A stretch of DNA of 64,000 nt. Origin: Favolaschia claudopus. Taxonomy: Eukaryota; Basidiomycota; Agaricomycetes; Agaricales; Mycenaceae. Within the stretch, counting starts at the first letter, position 1, and each line of letters begins with the position of its first letter. This document shows positions 53,501 to 63,700 of the stretch, in pieces. The stretch is from positions 124,001 to 188,000 of the forward strand of contig JAWWNJ010000224.1 of the NCBI GenBank assembly GCA_037176885.1, given 5' to 3'. A program made the translations under genes and the position numbers. The notes under the pieces were generated by a model. It saw only the letters and a program-made list of their open reading frames with translations, did no database searches and had not been told where the DNA came from.

Positions 53501-53900
53501 CTCCCGCCCACCGCCGCCATTCCATCCGCCTCCCGCCACGAATGCGCGCTCGCGCATCAACTTCTTCCCGCCCCGCCTGCGCTTTTCCCTATATTCCCTT
53601 TGATTCCTCCCCGAGCGCGAGGCGTTGCGACTCATGTGCCATTGATCTGTCTAAACAGGTCAGTTATTTCGTCCGTTCGCGTCGAAAACGAAAGAACTCA
53701 CCTTAATTTTCATCCTAGCGCGCGTTTCCGGGCGAGTCGGCGCTACGCGCCGAGACGACGATGTCGGCGTTGACGTTGACGAGGAGGGCGGCGGCGTCAA
53801 TCTACGTACTTAGGTGAGTAAACCTTTCCTTCATTCGTCGTCAAAATTCAATTCTTACTTGAATCTCGATTTATAGCGCTTTTCGAGCGAATCGGCGCGC
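50600..53900 (+). ncRNA. putative multi-intron non-coding RNA locus
   Basis: About twenty GT-AG introns of 45-68 nt can be drawn in roughly 3 kb, e.g. 50929-50977, 51094-51145, 51238-51298, 51352-51405, 51440-51487, 51530-51574, 51694-51746, 51829-51889, 51947-52012, 52091-52148, 52235-52284, 52365-52432, 52513-52568, 52784-52849, 53815-53876. Most start GTAAGT, GTGAGT or GTACGT, and most have TGAC 15-30 nt before the AG. Mini-exons are mainly 30-130 nt. Spliced frames meet stops quickly in the cases I tested, so I favour a non-coding transcript. Exon motifs recur (TGAGATGCACATTTCG; GCCGAAACTATGCC). Whether it is transcribed is unknown. Confidence 0.45.
52013..52568 (+). repeat. tandem 136-bp units, each one mini-exon plus one intron
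   Basis: Intron 3' ends fall at 52012, 52148, 52284, 52432 and 52568, giving unit lengths of 136, 136, 148 and 136 bp. Each unit has an exon with one or two GCCGAAACTATGCC-type motifs (or close forms such as GGCGTAACCTACGCC) followed by a GT-AG intron of 50-68 nt with a TTGACTG or ACTGAC branch region. The splice signals are thus part of the repeat. Confidence 0.65.
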
Positions 53901-53935
53901 GTAGCGCCGAAACGGCGCTGTCGGCGTTGATGGGG
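53719..53935 (+). repeat. duplicated mini-exon with upstream intron end
   Basis: 53719-53770 and 53877-53928 are two versions of one exon-like block: GGCGAGTCGGCGCTACGCGCCGAGACGACGATGTCGGCGTTGA-type sequence directly after CCTAG and TATAG respectively. The intervening GTGAGTAAAC...TATAG (53815-53876) is intron-like. Confidence 0.5.
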
Positions 53936-54399
53936 TCGACGATGTCGAGGAGCGGCGGCCGCGGCGGGGGTTGGCAGGGTTATGTCTGAAGTGGCAAAGG
54001 AGCTGGCAGGGCGAAATGGTGGGGAAACGAGGTAGCGGCGGCGAGTCGGCGTCGGCGAGGTGGCGGCGGATTGGGTGGAGCGGGCGGCGGGGGCGGTTAG
54101 AGGTCGAAGTGTGGAGGCGGCAGGCTAGATTGGGGAGGAGAGTTGTTAGTGAGGCGCGGGAGGGAGAGGGATCGCGAGACGCACCTTATTCCATATGTTC
54201 TCCTTTTTGTACGTAGGTACGCGAGGGCGTCGGCGTCGACTTTGTGAGCGGCGGCGGGGCGGGGAGTCGGTGGATGCGGTTCGAGCAGCGGGCAGGCGCG
54301 AGAGTGGAGGTGTGAGAGCGGGGATGGGGACGAGGTCGAAAAGGTAAGAAAATCTCGCTAAAAAGATATCGTCAGCGCGGAAACTAGATAAAACAGCGA

Positions 54400-55135
54400 C
54401 GACGCACGTTCGTCGGCCTTGGGTCCGAGACCAAGGCGTCGGTGGATCTAGGTAGTGGTGGGGAGGTGAGTAGACCCTGGGGTGGCGGGGTTTTGAGACG
54501 AAAGCGGCGCATTTGGTGCACGTGGAAGTCGGGCGAGTTGTCGGCGTCGGCGAGTGGGCGTGGTGAAGGTGGAGTTGGGTGAAGTGGTTGAGGGAGAGAA
54601 GGGGCGGTAGGCGCGGCGAACGGCGCTACGTTGCGCTGGGAAGAATGAGGTAAAAGGGAGAGATATGAATGAAATAAACAAGAGAAAGAATTCAAAAACA
54701 CCGACACGCACCTTAACCCGTCATACCCGCTCCGCGGCGACTGCGTCTCGTGGCGTCCATATCGTCGTTTGCCGGGGAAGATGAGAGTGCGGGTGTGGTG
54801 GTCAGACGACGTGTTCGACGCGTTGGAGCCGGAGGATGGCGCTGGAAGGGGTGCGCAACGCGGCGCCTCTTTCTCAACGTGTCGGTGTTGTTGTTGTCGA
54901 GGAGAGTGAGAGTGGGTGTCTGGAAGGCCGAACAACGCGTTCGTCGGGGGAAGAGGGGACTGGAGGCTGTAGTTAGCGAAAGAGAGGAGGGAGGGACGAG
55001 GGACGTACCTCGACGACTTGGAAACGGCATCGGACGTGTTGCTCGAGGAACAGCGGCGACGTACGTTTGTGACGTGGACGTCGCGGCCAAGGGGCTAGGG
55101 GATGTAGGAGGTGGTGGTGAGGAGGCGGGAAGAAC
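54400..55135 (-). other. spliced minus-strand Pro/Ser/Arg-rich segment
   Basis: Exon-like blocks separated by GTACGTCCCTCG...CTACAG (about 55012-54970) and GTGCGTGTCGG...TTCCCAG (about 54714-54645), ending before another GTGCGTCGTC donor near 54415. Translations are Pro/Ser/Thr/Arg-rich in all frames and cannot be assigned. It may belong to the intron-dense zone rather than to a protein gene. Confidence 0.3.
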
Positions 55136-55139
55136 GAGG

Positions 55140-55222
55140 CGGCGGGGGTTTGAGGAGTCGAAGGCTATGGTAGCTGTACAGCTCGACGGAAGGACAGTCA
55201 GAGATACGGCGCATCCTTGCAA
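55140..55222 (-). pseudogene. deaminase exon 1 fragment D
   Basis: GGATGCGCCGTATCTCTGAC and GTCGAGCTGTACAGCTACCA match deaminase B exon 1 at 44155-44215 (GCAVSLTLLQSSCTATVAFD against GCAVSLTVLPSSCTATIAFD). The rest of the gene is absent. Confidence 0.65.
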
Positions 55223-55229
55223 GTGGATG

Positions 55230-55476
55230 ATGGTAAGAGTGAAAGAGGTGAAATTCAGAAATCACTAATAATAAATGATATTATGACTCTTACTACTGAG
55301 ATAAATCCAGTCCAAGAGACAAGACGACTCGGATGCGAACACAATACTCCAACAGTGTCTACCGAGTTCTACCCCAATTCGAAAAACCGACTCCAATTGA
55401 CGGAAACTTCCGTAAACTCAGAATTTTCGTCGGTGCTTTTAAATTTCTCTTCCTTCGAATCATCTCACTCTATGAC
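55230..55476. repeat. dispersed duplication, copy 2
   Basis: Matches 44575-44830. Here it directly follows the deaminase fragment D, whereas at the other site about 360 bp of deaminase exon 1 and upstream sequence intervene, so this copy arose with, or later suffered, an internal deletion. Confidence 0.7.
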
Positions 55477-56982
55477 GGTTCGTTTGTACAAATAAACATT
55501 TACGCGCGCGATCAGTCATTTTGCGCGCGCGAACAACAAACGCGCGCGCGCGAGTAAATCAAATACATCGTACTCTACAGTAGTCATCCAATATCGTCCA
55601 TCCTTATACAGGCTGAGCATGTGCACAAGCAATATAAGTATTGCTCGGTCTCTGGCGGGCCAGCGGTTCGGAGAATGAGACCCGCTCCCAAGATCGCAAC
55701 TCGTTCACTCGCTTCACACCTTCGCCGCGACCTCGGACCTGACACATCCAAAGGCTGGAGTGCGGTGAAATGCCATTGAAATAGATGTGAGACGTCAGCC
55801 GATGGCACTGGGCAGGGAGCGAAAAAGTCGAGGGCCAAAGCACAGAGTAGATGGAGCAGCGCGAAGCGCAAGCGCAGCGCTAGGCAGCACCCGTAGTGAC
55901 GCAGATGAAGGCTGAATGCTGAACTACCGGCTTCAAGTTGAAGGTGGTGTTCAGACTTTCAGTGTCTCGACGTCGTGCGACGTGGTGGCAGACGTGGGGA
56001 GAGACCTTGGAGACGTAATGTCACGGTCCGTCACGACCGTCACATAGGGAGGATTTTCTGAACGCCGATCAACGGAGGTGCGGCAAATGCCGGATATCGC
56101 AAAAGCCAATTGATGAGGCTGAATTTTGAACGCAAACAAGTGCCTCGTCGAGAACAAATTGGATAAGACCCATGATGAGGAGGATATTTTGTGATTGCTC
56201 GCGGGATGCGATCGGTTTAATTTAATTGTGATGCACATACTTAGTAGGGTTGACATATAGTACGAAGTTGTGCAAAAGACGGTGTGAGGGTATATGTAAT
56301 ACCTGTCTCTATACTCCGTCACAAGTACCTTTACTGTAAGCGGTACCGAGAAACTTGAAGAAATCGTAAATTCCAGACCTGATATGAAATGCATGCGTTG
56401 GGATGGAATATGAATACAATTTTATCTTGGGCAGCCAATCAGTGAGCAATCAGCTCCGTCCAGACCAGTGAGCATAGACTTGACTTGCCTCCACCCCAAT
56501 TTAGTCTCTATCTCCTGCCGCCTACAGACAATTGCTTCGCTCTTAAGTCCTTTGGTCAACCGACTGTCGCACTCCAGCCCTCTGCCGCTTGACGCCGCTC
56601 CTCCTTCAGCGCGAGTTGTAATTCATGAGCCCAAGACACTTTGTTAATTCAACGAAAGTTATTTGACCAAAAGATACAAGTTGAAGCAAGGCTGGTGACG
56701 GTGATGTTATCTCATGAGCGATTACAGAGGGGATTCAGGGAAGGCACAACCATACAGACAGAGCAGGTACCAGGAGAATAAAGCGTATAGAGGAACATTG
56801 AAAGGCATAATGTGAAAATGCCTTGCGTTCCTATGCTGCTGTGCGCAAGCGGCAAGCATGATCACATTTTGAGAAGACAGCGGATGCCCAGGAGGTATTC
56901 GGAGGATTCCGACAGTGTAGAGAACAAGGGAGTATCATAATACAGGAACGCGAGAGAGAGAGATATTGGCTTAGACTGTGAC
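55477..56982. other. intergenic with CG-alternating microsatellite
   Basis: 55500-55553 has three runs of alternating CG (up to GCGCGCGCGCG), potentially Z-DNA-forming. A minus-strand frame at 55951-56394 (147 aa) has no recognisable domain and is weakly supported. No other feature found. Confidence 0.35.
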
Positions 56983-57477
56983 TGTGAGGGTCTGCAAACC
57001 CTCGATGGGTTCACCACTTGAGGCCGTCTAGGTTTTGGAGCGTCCGAATAGGGTGGTAAGACCTTGCCTAAGTCACAGTCAATAGTTCTTAGAATACCAC
57101 CCTCTAGGCCAGAATATTCCGAGCACTAATAAGAGTAGTATTCGTCTAGCTCGAATATATCGGGGCCAGAGAACGTCGATATTGATCACGCAGACAGGCG
57201 GGGCAAAGAGACTTGAATTCAAAGTAGAGTGAGGGCAACAGTCCTTACTCCTCAAATGTACTCCTTAACCTCTATCAGCACCGTATTACGGTCTGGAGAG
57301 GTTTCGCTAGGAATCCAAATGGGAGTGAAGGATAAGATTGATTGATTACGTTAATACGCTTATCTAATCTACTCCTACTTTGAGCGTCGATAAAAATATA
57401 GCAAAATTTACAGTCAGCTTGGTGGGGTGAATATCATAAAGGTAAGAGCGTCCATCCAGTAACTGGGAGCCCTTACA
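56983..57477 (-). repeat. 3' LTR of the chromovirus
   Basis: On the element strand it begins TGTAAGGGCTCCCAGTTACT right after the polypurine tract, as required. It contains an AT-rich TATATTTTTA stretch. The other end is tentatively set at a TGTGAGGG (plus strand, 56983), which would give TG...CA ends, but the 5' LTR is not in view for comparison, so the left boundary is uncertain. Confidence 0.5.
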
Positions 57478-57485
57478 GAGCCCCC

Positions 57486-59033
57486 CTATTCCTCCACTAA
57501 GGTGGGTTCGAAAGCTTCCGGAAGCGAGATGTGCGCGACCTTCTCGAACGACCAGTCTCGCGGGAACGCATATCCAAGCAAACGCGACATATGATCAAAG
57601 TCACCTTGCCCCGGAATGACTTCAGGAGCGTATTTCCCTTTCCCTCCAACGCGAAGGTAAGTGATCCATTCCGCACGATTACGCCACTCGTAGCACTTCT
57701 CGTCGACGATCTTGCGGCGGAGGTTGTTTAGCATCTTGTAAGCGCCGGCGGACAAGTATCCGCGCACATGCGGACTATACTTTTCCAGGATAGCTTGAGG
57801 AGGCCACAACGACTTGTCGCTCCCCGCTAGCTTCGTTTTGACGTGGCCCAGGAGCATAGCTACTTCCACGGAGCTCACTTGATCAGTGGTGAATATACCG
57901 TCGGCCGCACGGGTTTCCAAACGCTGAGTCTTCCCTTTTGCGAATTCCGACACTTGCGCGCTGGGACCCTTCACGAAACGCGCGACTATGTCTGGGGCGT
58001 AGGTCTCGGCGACGAACTTGCATATGCCCCCCATAGCGACGAAGGCTACCGCGTTAGGGCGGACCAGGAGGCGGAGGAGGGACTCGAGGTACAGTCCATA
58101 CTGATGTTCTTCACCGCATCCTGACCAGGTCATGAGTTGATCGGCGAATCCAGCGTTGTAGATGGAAGGGAGAAGGGAACGGGAAAGACTCGGCAAGTTA
58201 GGATCGCGGAACTCCTCCACCCGGTCGAGAGGGATGTATATTTCGAAAGGCATACTGAAGCGCAGAGCGTAATGAAGAACGGTTTGCATGTTGTCCATCT
58301 CGAGCGGGTATAGAGCCGCTAGCGTCTTAAGCCGGAAGAGCGTGCGAGGATCGTCGCAAACCAATACTCCTAGATTGAACCATCTTTCGTTCCAGGAGAG
58401 TCCTTCGTACGACGCAAGCTCGGGTTCAGCTTCAACGATGGTGTGAGAGGCCCGAGCAATGGCACTGACAGCCTCTTGCTGCGTCTGGTAGCGATAAGGT
58501 TGCCAGAGCTCAGTTGACGACCCAGGGAAAGGAGCGAGTCCGCTGGGCTGCCGTTCGACTACCGGCACGTCGTCCACGGCTGAAGGAGGATCAACCTCCA
58601 TGGACGGAGGTTCGAGCTGCGAGGAAGGGGAGATATCGTATATCTCGTCCTCAAAAGCGGGAGCCGAACTGTGGCTCTGAGAATCCATCGTGCGTCCGGA
58701 CTCCAGTGAACGGGATCTATGCCTCGCTTTGCCTTTGTCGACTCTCCGGGGGCTGAGCGATCTAGAAGACCGAGTACGTCCAGTTATCATTTTTCTAGCC
58801 CACTCGCTCGACAGCGCCGGGCTTTCCGCGCGGCCCGCGTCTGGAGAAGGAGGAGGAGAATACCCCTCCGGAGCTCGAGGTCCTAAACGCATCTTCAGCG
58901 GGGATGGGTCAAGAACCTCCCCGTAGCTGCCAGAAGATGAGTCTTTGACGGGTCCTGCTTGTCGTCCCCTGTTACGGCGGGATCTGTTTCTGCTCTTCAA
59001 GCGAGGACCTTGGCGCACACGGGTTTCGTCCAC
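57486..59033 (-). CDS. chromovirus accessory ORF 3 (uncharacterised)
   Basis: An open frame of 516 codons from a GTG at 59033; the first ATG in frame is at 58892 (MRLGPRAPEGYSPPPSPDAG). The N-terminal third is Arg/Ser-rich and probably disordered (RLKSRNRSRRNRGRQ); the rest is folded-looking with aromatic motifs (LSWNERWFNLGVLVCDDPRT, MDNMQTVLHYALRFSMPFEI). The stop lies just before the polypurine tract. The GTG overlaps the TAG of ORF 2 by one base (TTAGTG), so it may be reached by reinitiation, frameshift or splicing (the ACTTAG could be an acceptor). Not gag, protease or envelope as far as I recognise; no CCHC knuckle. Confidence 0.6.
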   Translation of the reverse strand: MDETRVRQGPRLKSRNRSRRNRGRQAGPVKDSSSGSYGEVLDPSPLKMRLGPRAPEGYSPPPSPDAGRAESPALSSEWARKMITGRTRSSRSLSPRRVDKGKARHRSRSLESGRTMDSQSHSSAPAFEDEIYDISPSSQLEPPSMEVDPPSAVDDVPVVERQPSGLAPFPGSSTELWQPYRYQTQQEAVSAIARASHTIVEAEPELASYEGLSWNERWFNLGVLVCDDPRTLFRLKTLAALYPLEMDNMQTVLHYALRFSMPFEIYIPLDRVEEFRDPNLPSLSRSLLPSIYNAGFADQLMTWSGCGEEHQYGLYLESLLRLLVRPNAVAFVAMGGICKFVAETYAPDIVARFVKGPSAQVSEFAKGKTQRLETRAADGIFTTDQVSSVEVAMLLGHVKTKLAGSDKSLWPPQAILEKYSPHVRGYLSAGAYKMLNNLRRKIVDEKCYEWRNRAEWITYLRVGGKGKYAPEVIPGQGDFDHMSRLLGYAFPRDWSFEKVAHISLPEAFEPTLVEE

Positions 59034-60442
59034 TAAGTGTCCATTGAAGTTATTGAAGACCCGATCAGGCCTGGGGGCGAAAAGGTTCTTGGCGGTTCGC
59101 GATTCTTTGTCGTAGAGTCGTAATAGAACTCCTTCTCGGCGGGATAGTCCGCCTCGCAGTTGATAGCGAAGTCCGTTAACTCGAATCTGTGAACCTGCGC
59201 GGGACGCGCAGATGGAGGTTCGTCAACGGTGATTGGATTGTACCTGAAGAGGGTGCATAGGGTTCCATGTTCTCCCTCGTGCACGAATCCCTTGAATCTC
59301 TCGGTATACGGACGGATAACGTTCCAGTGATATAGAGGTCGTGCTCCGTACCCGAACTCGTCAACGACTTCATAGTCCCATTCGGGGCTGAAATCTTGGA
59401 GCGCTTGACCGCGCTTGCCTCCTTGAAGGTTACGTAGATTCCAATCGGTAGCTTCCAGCTTCTGTCTCCACAGAGGGAAACAGCGCAAGTCCTGCACACG
59501 AAGTTCTGAGTGAGGTACTCCCGGTCGGTTTCCCATCAAGGCCTGGACGTCGTCGCAATACTCCGGGCTATAGCGAAGGTAACGAGTGTTTTGTCGCTCC
59601 ACGTCCGTCCAGTAGTAGTGAAACGGGATGTTGTTATCAATCAGATGCTGGAAGTTGATTTCATTGACGTCTCGCGACAGGTTGTAGACCATTCCGACTT
59701 TAGGGCGGTCCTCCAAGCGCATGCTAGCGAGGAATAATGTATCCTCCTCACTCAGCTTCGCCTCCTCGACCTTAGCCACGGTTAAGAGCCAGCTGATGAA
59801 GCCGATTTGACTCCGCAAGGCGAGACGCGCTTTGAGGACGTTGTTCTCCACCTCGGATTCCTGAGTGAGCATACCCGTGAGCGAAGCTCGATTAACAACG
59901 TTGGGCAAGTCTCCTGTCATCCCCGGCATACGTCCTTTACGGTAGAATTGGCCGTTGGTGACGAACGAGCGCCAGATCACCTCGAGCTTATGGTTTAGAG
60001 AGAACACATCCTCGACCCAGGAGCGCTCAATCTCATAGCCACACCATTGGTCCGGAATGGAAGCGCCATCCTCGTCATGGCCGAAACCCTCAGCGTAGTC
60101 GTCCTTGAACGGAACCCTAGCATCCGAGAAAGCTAAAGCGAGAGGGTCGACCCAGTTGAAGAAGTAGGGGTCGGAAGACGGCGGTGGTCCGACAGGTATG
60201 TAGCCGAGCCAATGTTGCTGGGGCATATACCAGAAGGCGTATAGATCGTACCTCAACTCTCTAAGGAGGGGCGCTGAAGCGGCGTCGCCAAGAAGGTAAG
60301 GGACCACGTTGAAATGATCCATAAGCCGAGGGCAGACTACTGCCGGCTGAGGAGCGAACGAGCACATGGAGTCCAAACCATTGACATTCCACACGGGCAA
60401 GAGGATGTCCCCCCGGGAGTCTTTAAAGTACAATTGGTCCAT
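59033..60442 (-). CDS. chromovirus accessory ORF 2 (uncharacterised)
   Basis: 469 aa from the ATG at 60442 (MDQLYFKDSRGDILLPVW); the frame is open to a GTG at 60496. It is rich in Trp/Tyr/Pro, with an acidic segment around DDYAEGFGHDEDGAS, and ends ITSMDT. There is no transmembrane helix, nuclease or zinc motif I can name. It lies downstream of pol after a CT-rich leader-like stretch (60550-60770) that could serve as its own promoter or subgenomic leader. It overlaps ORF 3 by one base. Function not inferred. Confidence 0.65.
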   Translation of the reverse strand: MDQLYFKDSRGDILLPVWNVNGLDSMCSFAPQPAVVCPRLMDHFNVVPYLLGDAASAPLLRELRYDLYAFWYMPQQHWLGYIPVGPPPSSDPYFFNWVDPLALAFSDARVPFKDDYAEGFGHDEDGASIPDQWCGYEIERSWVEDVFSLNHKLEVIWRSFVTNGQFYRKGRMPGMTGDLPNVVNRASLTGMLTQESEVENNVLKARLALRSQIGFISWLLTVAKVEEAKLSEEDTLFLASMRLEDRPKVGMVYNLSRDVNEINFQHLIDNNIPFHYYWTDVERQNTRYLRYSPEYCDDVQALMGNRPGVPHSELRVQDLRCFPLWRQKLEATDWNLRNLQGGKRGQALQDFSPEWDYEVVDEFGYGARPLYHWNVIRPYTERFKGFVHEGEHGTLCTLFRYNPITVDEPPSARPAQVHRFELTDFAINCEADYPAEKEFYYDSTTKNREPPRTFSPPGLIGSSITSMDT

Positions 60443-60771
60443 AGAGAGAGAGAGAGGTATATAGGGATTCGCAGCGTCGGAATATTCCGGAGGCACGAAA
60501 TCCCAGCTAGTTATGTAGCGGCACCGAAATATATCGAGAGGCTACTAAACCAGCGAAACTGAAATGATAGAGGTTTGAGATTGAGGATAGAGATTGAGAG
60601 AAATGCAGACGAGTATAGTGAGATGGGAGTTGAAGAGAGAGAGGGAGAGAAAACAGGGCGAAGTAACCAGGGAACGCGTGAGCAGTCAAAAAATGGCTTC
60701 TCACGTCGCGGAGGGGTAATTCCGCCGAGCCGGCGGGGAATTCTGCCTCCGCGGAAGAGTAATCAAGATGA
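60443..60771 (-). other. spacer between pol and ORF 2
   Basis: Read on the minus strand it starts with a CCGCCGGCTCGGCGGAATT hairpin-like sequence just past the pol stop. It continues with CT-rich runs (TTCTCTCCCTCTCTCTCTTC) that look like a fungal transcription-start region, and a TTTCAG. This suggests that ORFs 2 and 3 may be expressed from their own promoter. Confidence 0.4.
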
Positions 60772-63700
60772 TCAGCCTACGGCTGATCCTCTCCGACGGG
60801 TCTCGGAGGCCTTTTTGATCCCTTTGTCGTAAAGGCGGATCATTTCTGGAGCATTCTTCAAGTCCCGACGCGTCTGCCAAGTATCGTGCTGTGGCCCGTA
60901 ATTCTTCCATCGGACCAACCAAACTGGCTGCTTGCGACGCTTATCGTACCTCTTCCCCACAATCTTCTCCACCTCGTACTCTTCCGACGCTAACACGTTG
61001 TTTCGCGTGTCTGGAAGAATAGTCCGTTCTCCAAATTCTGGCGGAGATTCCTTGTACGGTTTTAGATGGTCGAAATTGAAGACGGGGAAGCCCGGATATC
61101 TGTCATCCAGCCTTAGGCGGTAGACCTTGGGGTTGATCTTTTGAATCACTTCAAACGGCCCTATCCAACGTTGCACCAGCTTGGCTCCTTCTCCTTTCGA
61201 TTCTATCCATTCGAGGGAGTGCGGATTGACCAACACTCGGGATCCAGGCTTGAACTCAGGGATTTCTTTCCTTCCCTTATTGAAGAAGCACGCTTGATCG
61301 TGCTGAGCTCGAGCGATAGCTAGACGAGCATTCTCTCGGTGCGCCCGAATATCCTCCAAGAAGCTGCTCGCTTCTCGTCGTATTCCTATTTCTGGGGATC
61401 CCACTCCTTCGTTGGGAAGAAGATAGTCCAGCGGAGCTTTAGGGAGGAATCCATACAACAAAGAGAACGGAGCTGATCCCGTGGTGTAGTGAACATTGGC
61501 GTTATAAGAGAACTCCAGTAAGCGTAGCCATTTCGCCCATTCCGTCTTGTCAGCGAAGACATATGCCCGCAGGAGAGTTTCCAGCTGTCTGTTAACGTTC
61601 TCCGTTTGACCATCATGCTGAGGATGATGTGAAGACGAGAGCGACATTTTCGTCTTGACTGTGGAAACTACAGCGTTCCAGAAATCCGACGTCCAACGAG
61701 GGTCTCTGTCGGCGACAATGCTGTCAGGGAGTCCGAATCTTGAAACTATATGTTCCACGAATAGTTCCGCGAAACCTTGAGCGGTGAGGCCAGAGGTAGT
61801 GGGGATGAATGAGGCGTGTTTCGTGAGCCGATCCACCACGACTAGAATAGCATTGAAGTCCCCTGACCAAGGCAAGTTTACTATCAGGTCCAACGAGATG
61901 GACTCGTATGGGAATAAAGGGATAGGATTTGGGATTAAGTGGCCGTAGCGTGAGGAGCTTTTGGGCTTGATTTTCTGGCACACATCGCAGGAGTGCCCGA
62001 ATTCTTCAATGTCAGTCTTCATTCGTTTCCAATAGAACTTCGAACTGACTCTCTGCCACAGCCGCTCAGGACTTATGTGCGCAGCAGCCATGGGGGTATC
62101 GTGCGCTTCCTTCATGACGAAATTCCGTTGAGCTTTCGGAACGCACAGGCGGGGCTGATAGTCAGCATTCCTAAAGAATAGCAAGCCTTCTTTGTTTTTG
62201 AAGAATCTGAGCCCAGAGGTCCAATTGTCCGCTTCCACTAAGGGGTCTGTCCAAATTCGGCCAAACTCCTCATCGTCCTTGTAGTGCTGAATCCACTGCT
62301 CCCGAACGGAGGCTTCCATGCCGATGTGGATATTCGGAGGAGGATTGACGGCGCCCCAATATTCAGTCGTTGGTCGCAGAGTATCGAGGCTCTCCTGCTC
62401 CGCGTGTTGTTCCGTCTCTTCCTGGTCCTTGACTTCAACGTCCGCGAGATTTGGAGGTTCTACGTCCGTCGACGGGGCTATCGTCGCCTTAGGAGCTGGT
62501 TTGTCGTGCCGACCCGGTCTGCAAAACGGACAGTCTGGGTCATAAGCGTCATGGGAGCTGTGCTTCGTGACCTCTTCTTTGCCGTCGTTGCCGTCTATAC
62601 CCCCCCCAGCGTCCTGTTGCCTCATCTGAGGTACAGGGGGCGTTGACTCCTTCGTCTTGCTCCTTGTTACGGCAAAGACGCTACGACCGCCTTCGATCAA
62701 GTCCTCTTTCGAGTACGCCGTGAATGTCGCTCTAGCAGCTGGTTCTCTGTCTCTCCACTCCTCCTGGATTTCCGTCAGGTCATTATTCATGACTATCGTT
62801 TCCTCTCCGTCATCGTTTTGAGGAGAAACAAAGGGCGGAGGTGCGCGAGGTAAGCGAGAGAGCGGATCGACATTCGAGTGGACGCGACCAGGCCGATGGA
62901 TTATTTCGAGTCCGGGGGCATATGCGGAGAATATCGCCCCCCAAGCCGCCAGTCGGCGATTGGCGTTCTCATACGTCCGTGCCCATTGCAGGGCAGAATG
63001 GTCGGTGACAAGGAGGATCTTTTCACCTTCAATGTAAGGCTGGAACTTTATCAAACCTTCCTTCGGTGCTAATGCCTCCCTCTCTGTTGTAGAGTACCTG
63101 GTTTCTGCTCCCTTGAACGCGCGCGACCAATAACCTATCACGCGTTCCACGTATACGGTGGTTTCGTCGAAAGTCGGACCCCACGAAACGTCTCCAGGGC
63201 AATCGTCAGTTTTGGAAGAGAGCTTCGTTACCAACGAAGGCGGTGGTAAGCCTTCATTGAATGCCTTTTCAAGTCTCTCATACGCTCTCGTGCCCTTCAG
63301 ATCCCGCACTAAGATCGGCTGAACTTGTTGCAAAGCAGCCCCAGCGGCTTCGTCCGATGCGTCCGTGTACAACCGGTAAGGTTTGCCTTCGATAGGGTGA
63401 CCTAGCACCGGAGCGCGTTGAAGAGCCAACTTGGTGGCGCGGAACGCGTATTCTTCCTCCTCGCCCCAAGACCACTTAGCGCCTTTACGCAATAGTTTGA
63501 ATAGTGGTGCGCACAGACTCGCGTAGTAAGGGATGAACGAGGAGAAGTATACCGCCATCCCAAGGAAGGTCTGTAGTTGAGAGAGCTTCCTAGGACGCTC
63601 CAGTTCCAAAATCGCCTTAACTTTCTCCAAGTGAGTCGACAGTCCCAGTCGCGACACCTTGTGACCTAGCAGTAGTACTGAAGAGTAGAATAGATGACAT

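Noticed and set aside
55951..56394. 147-codon minus-strand frame as a gene
   Set aside because: No domain, no clear splice or promoter signals, AT-rich context; left as unassigned.
57486..60442. The two accessory ORFs being gag
   Set aside because: They lie downstream of pol and just before the 3' LTR, have no CCHC zinc knuckle, and gag is expected upstream of pol beyond the window.
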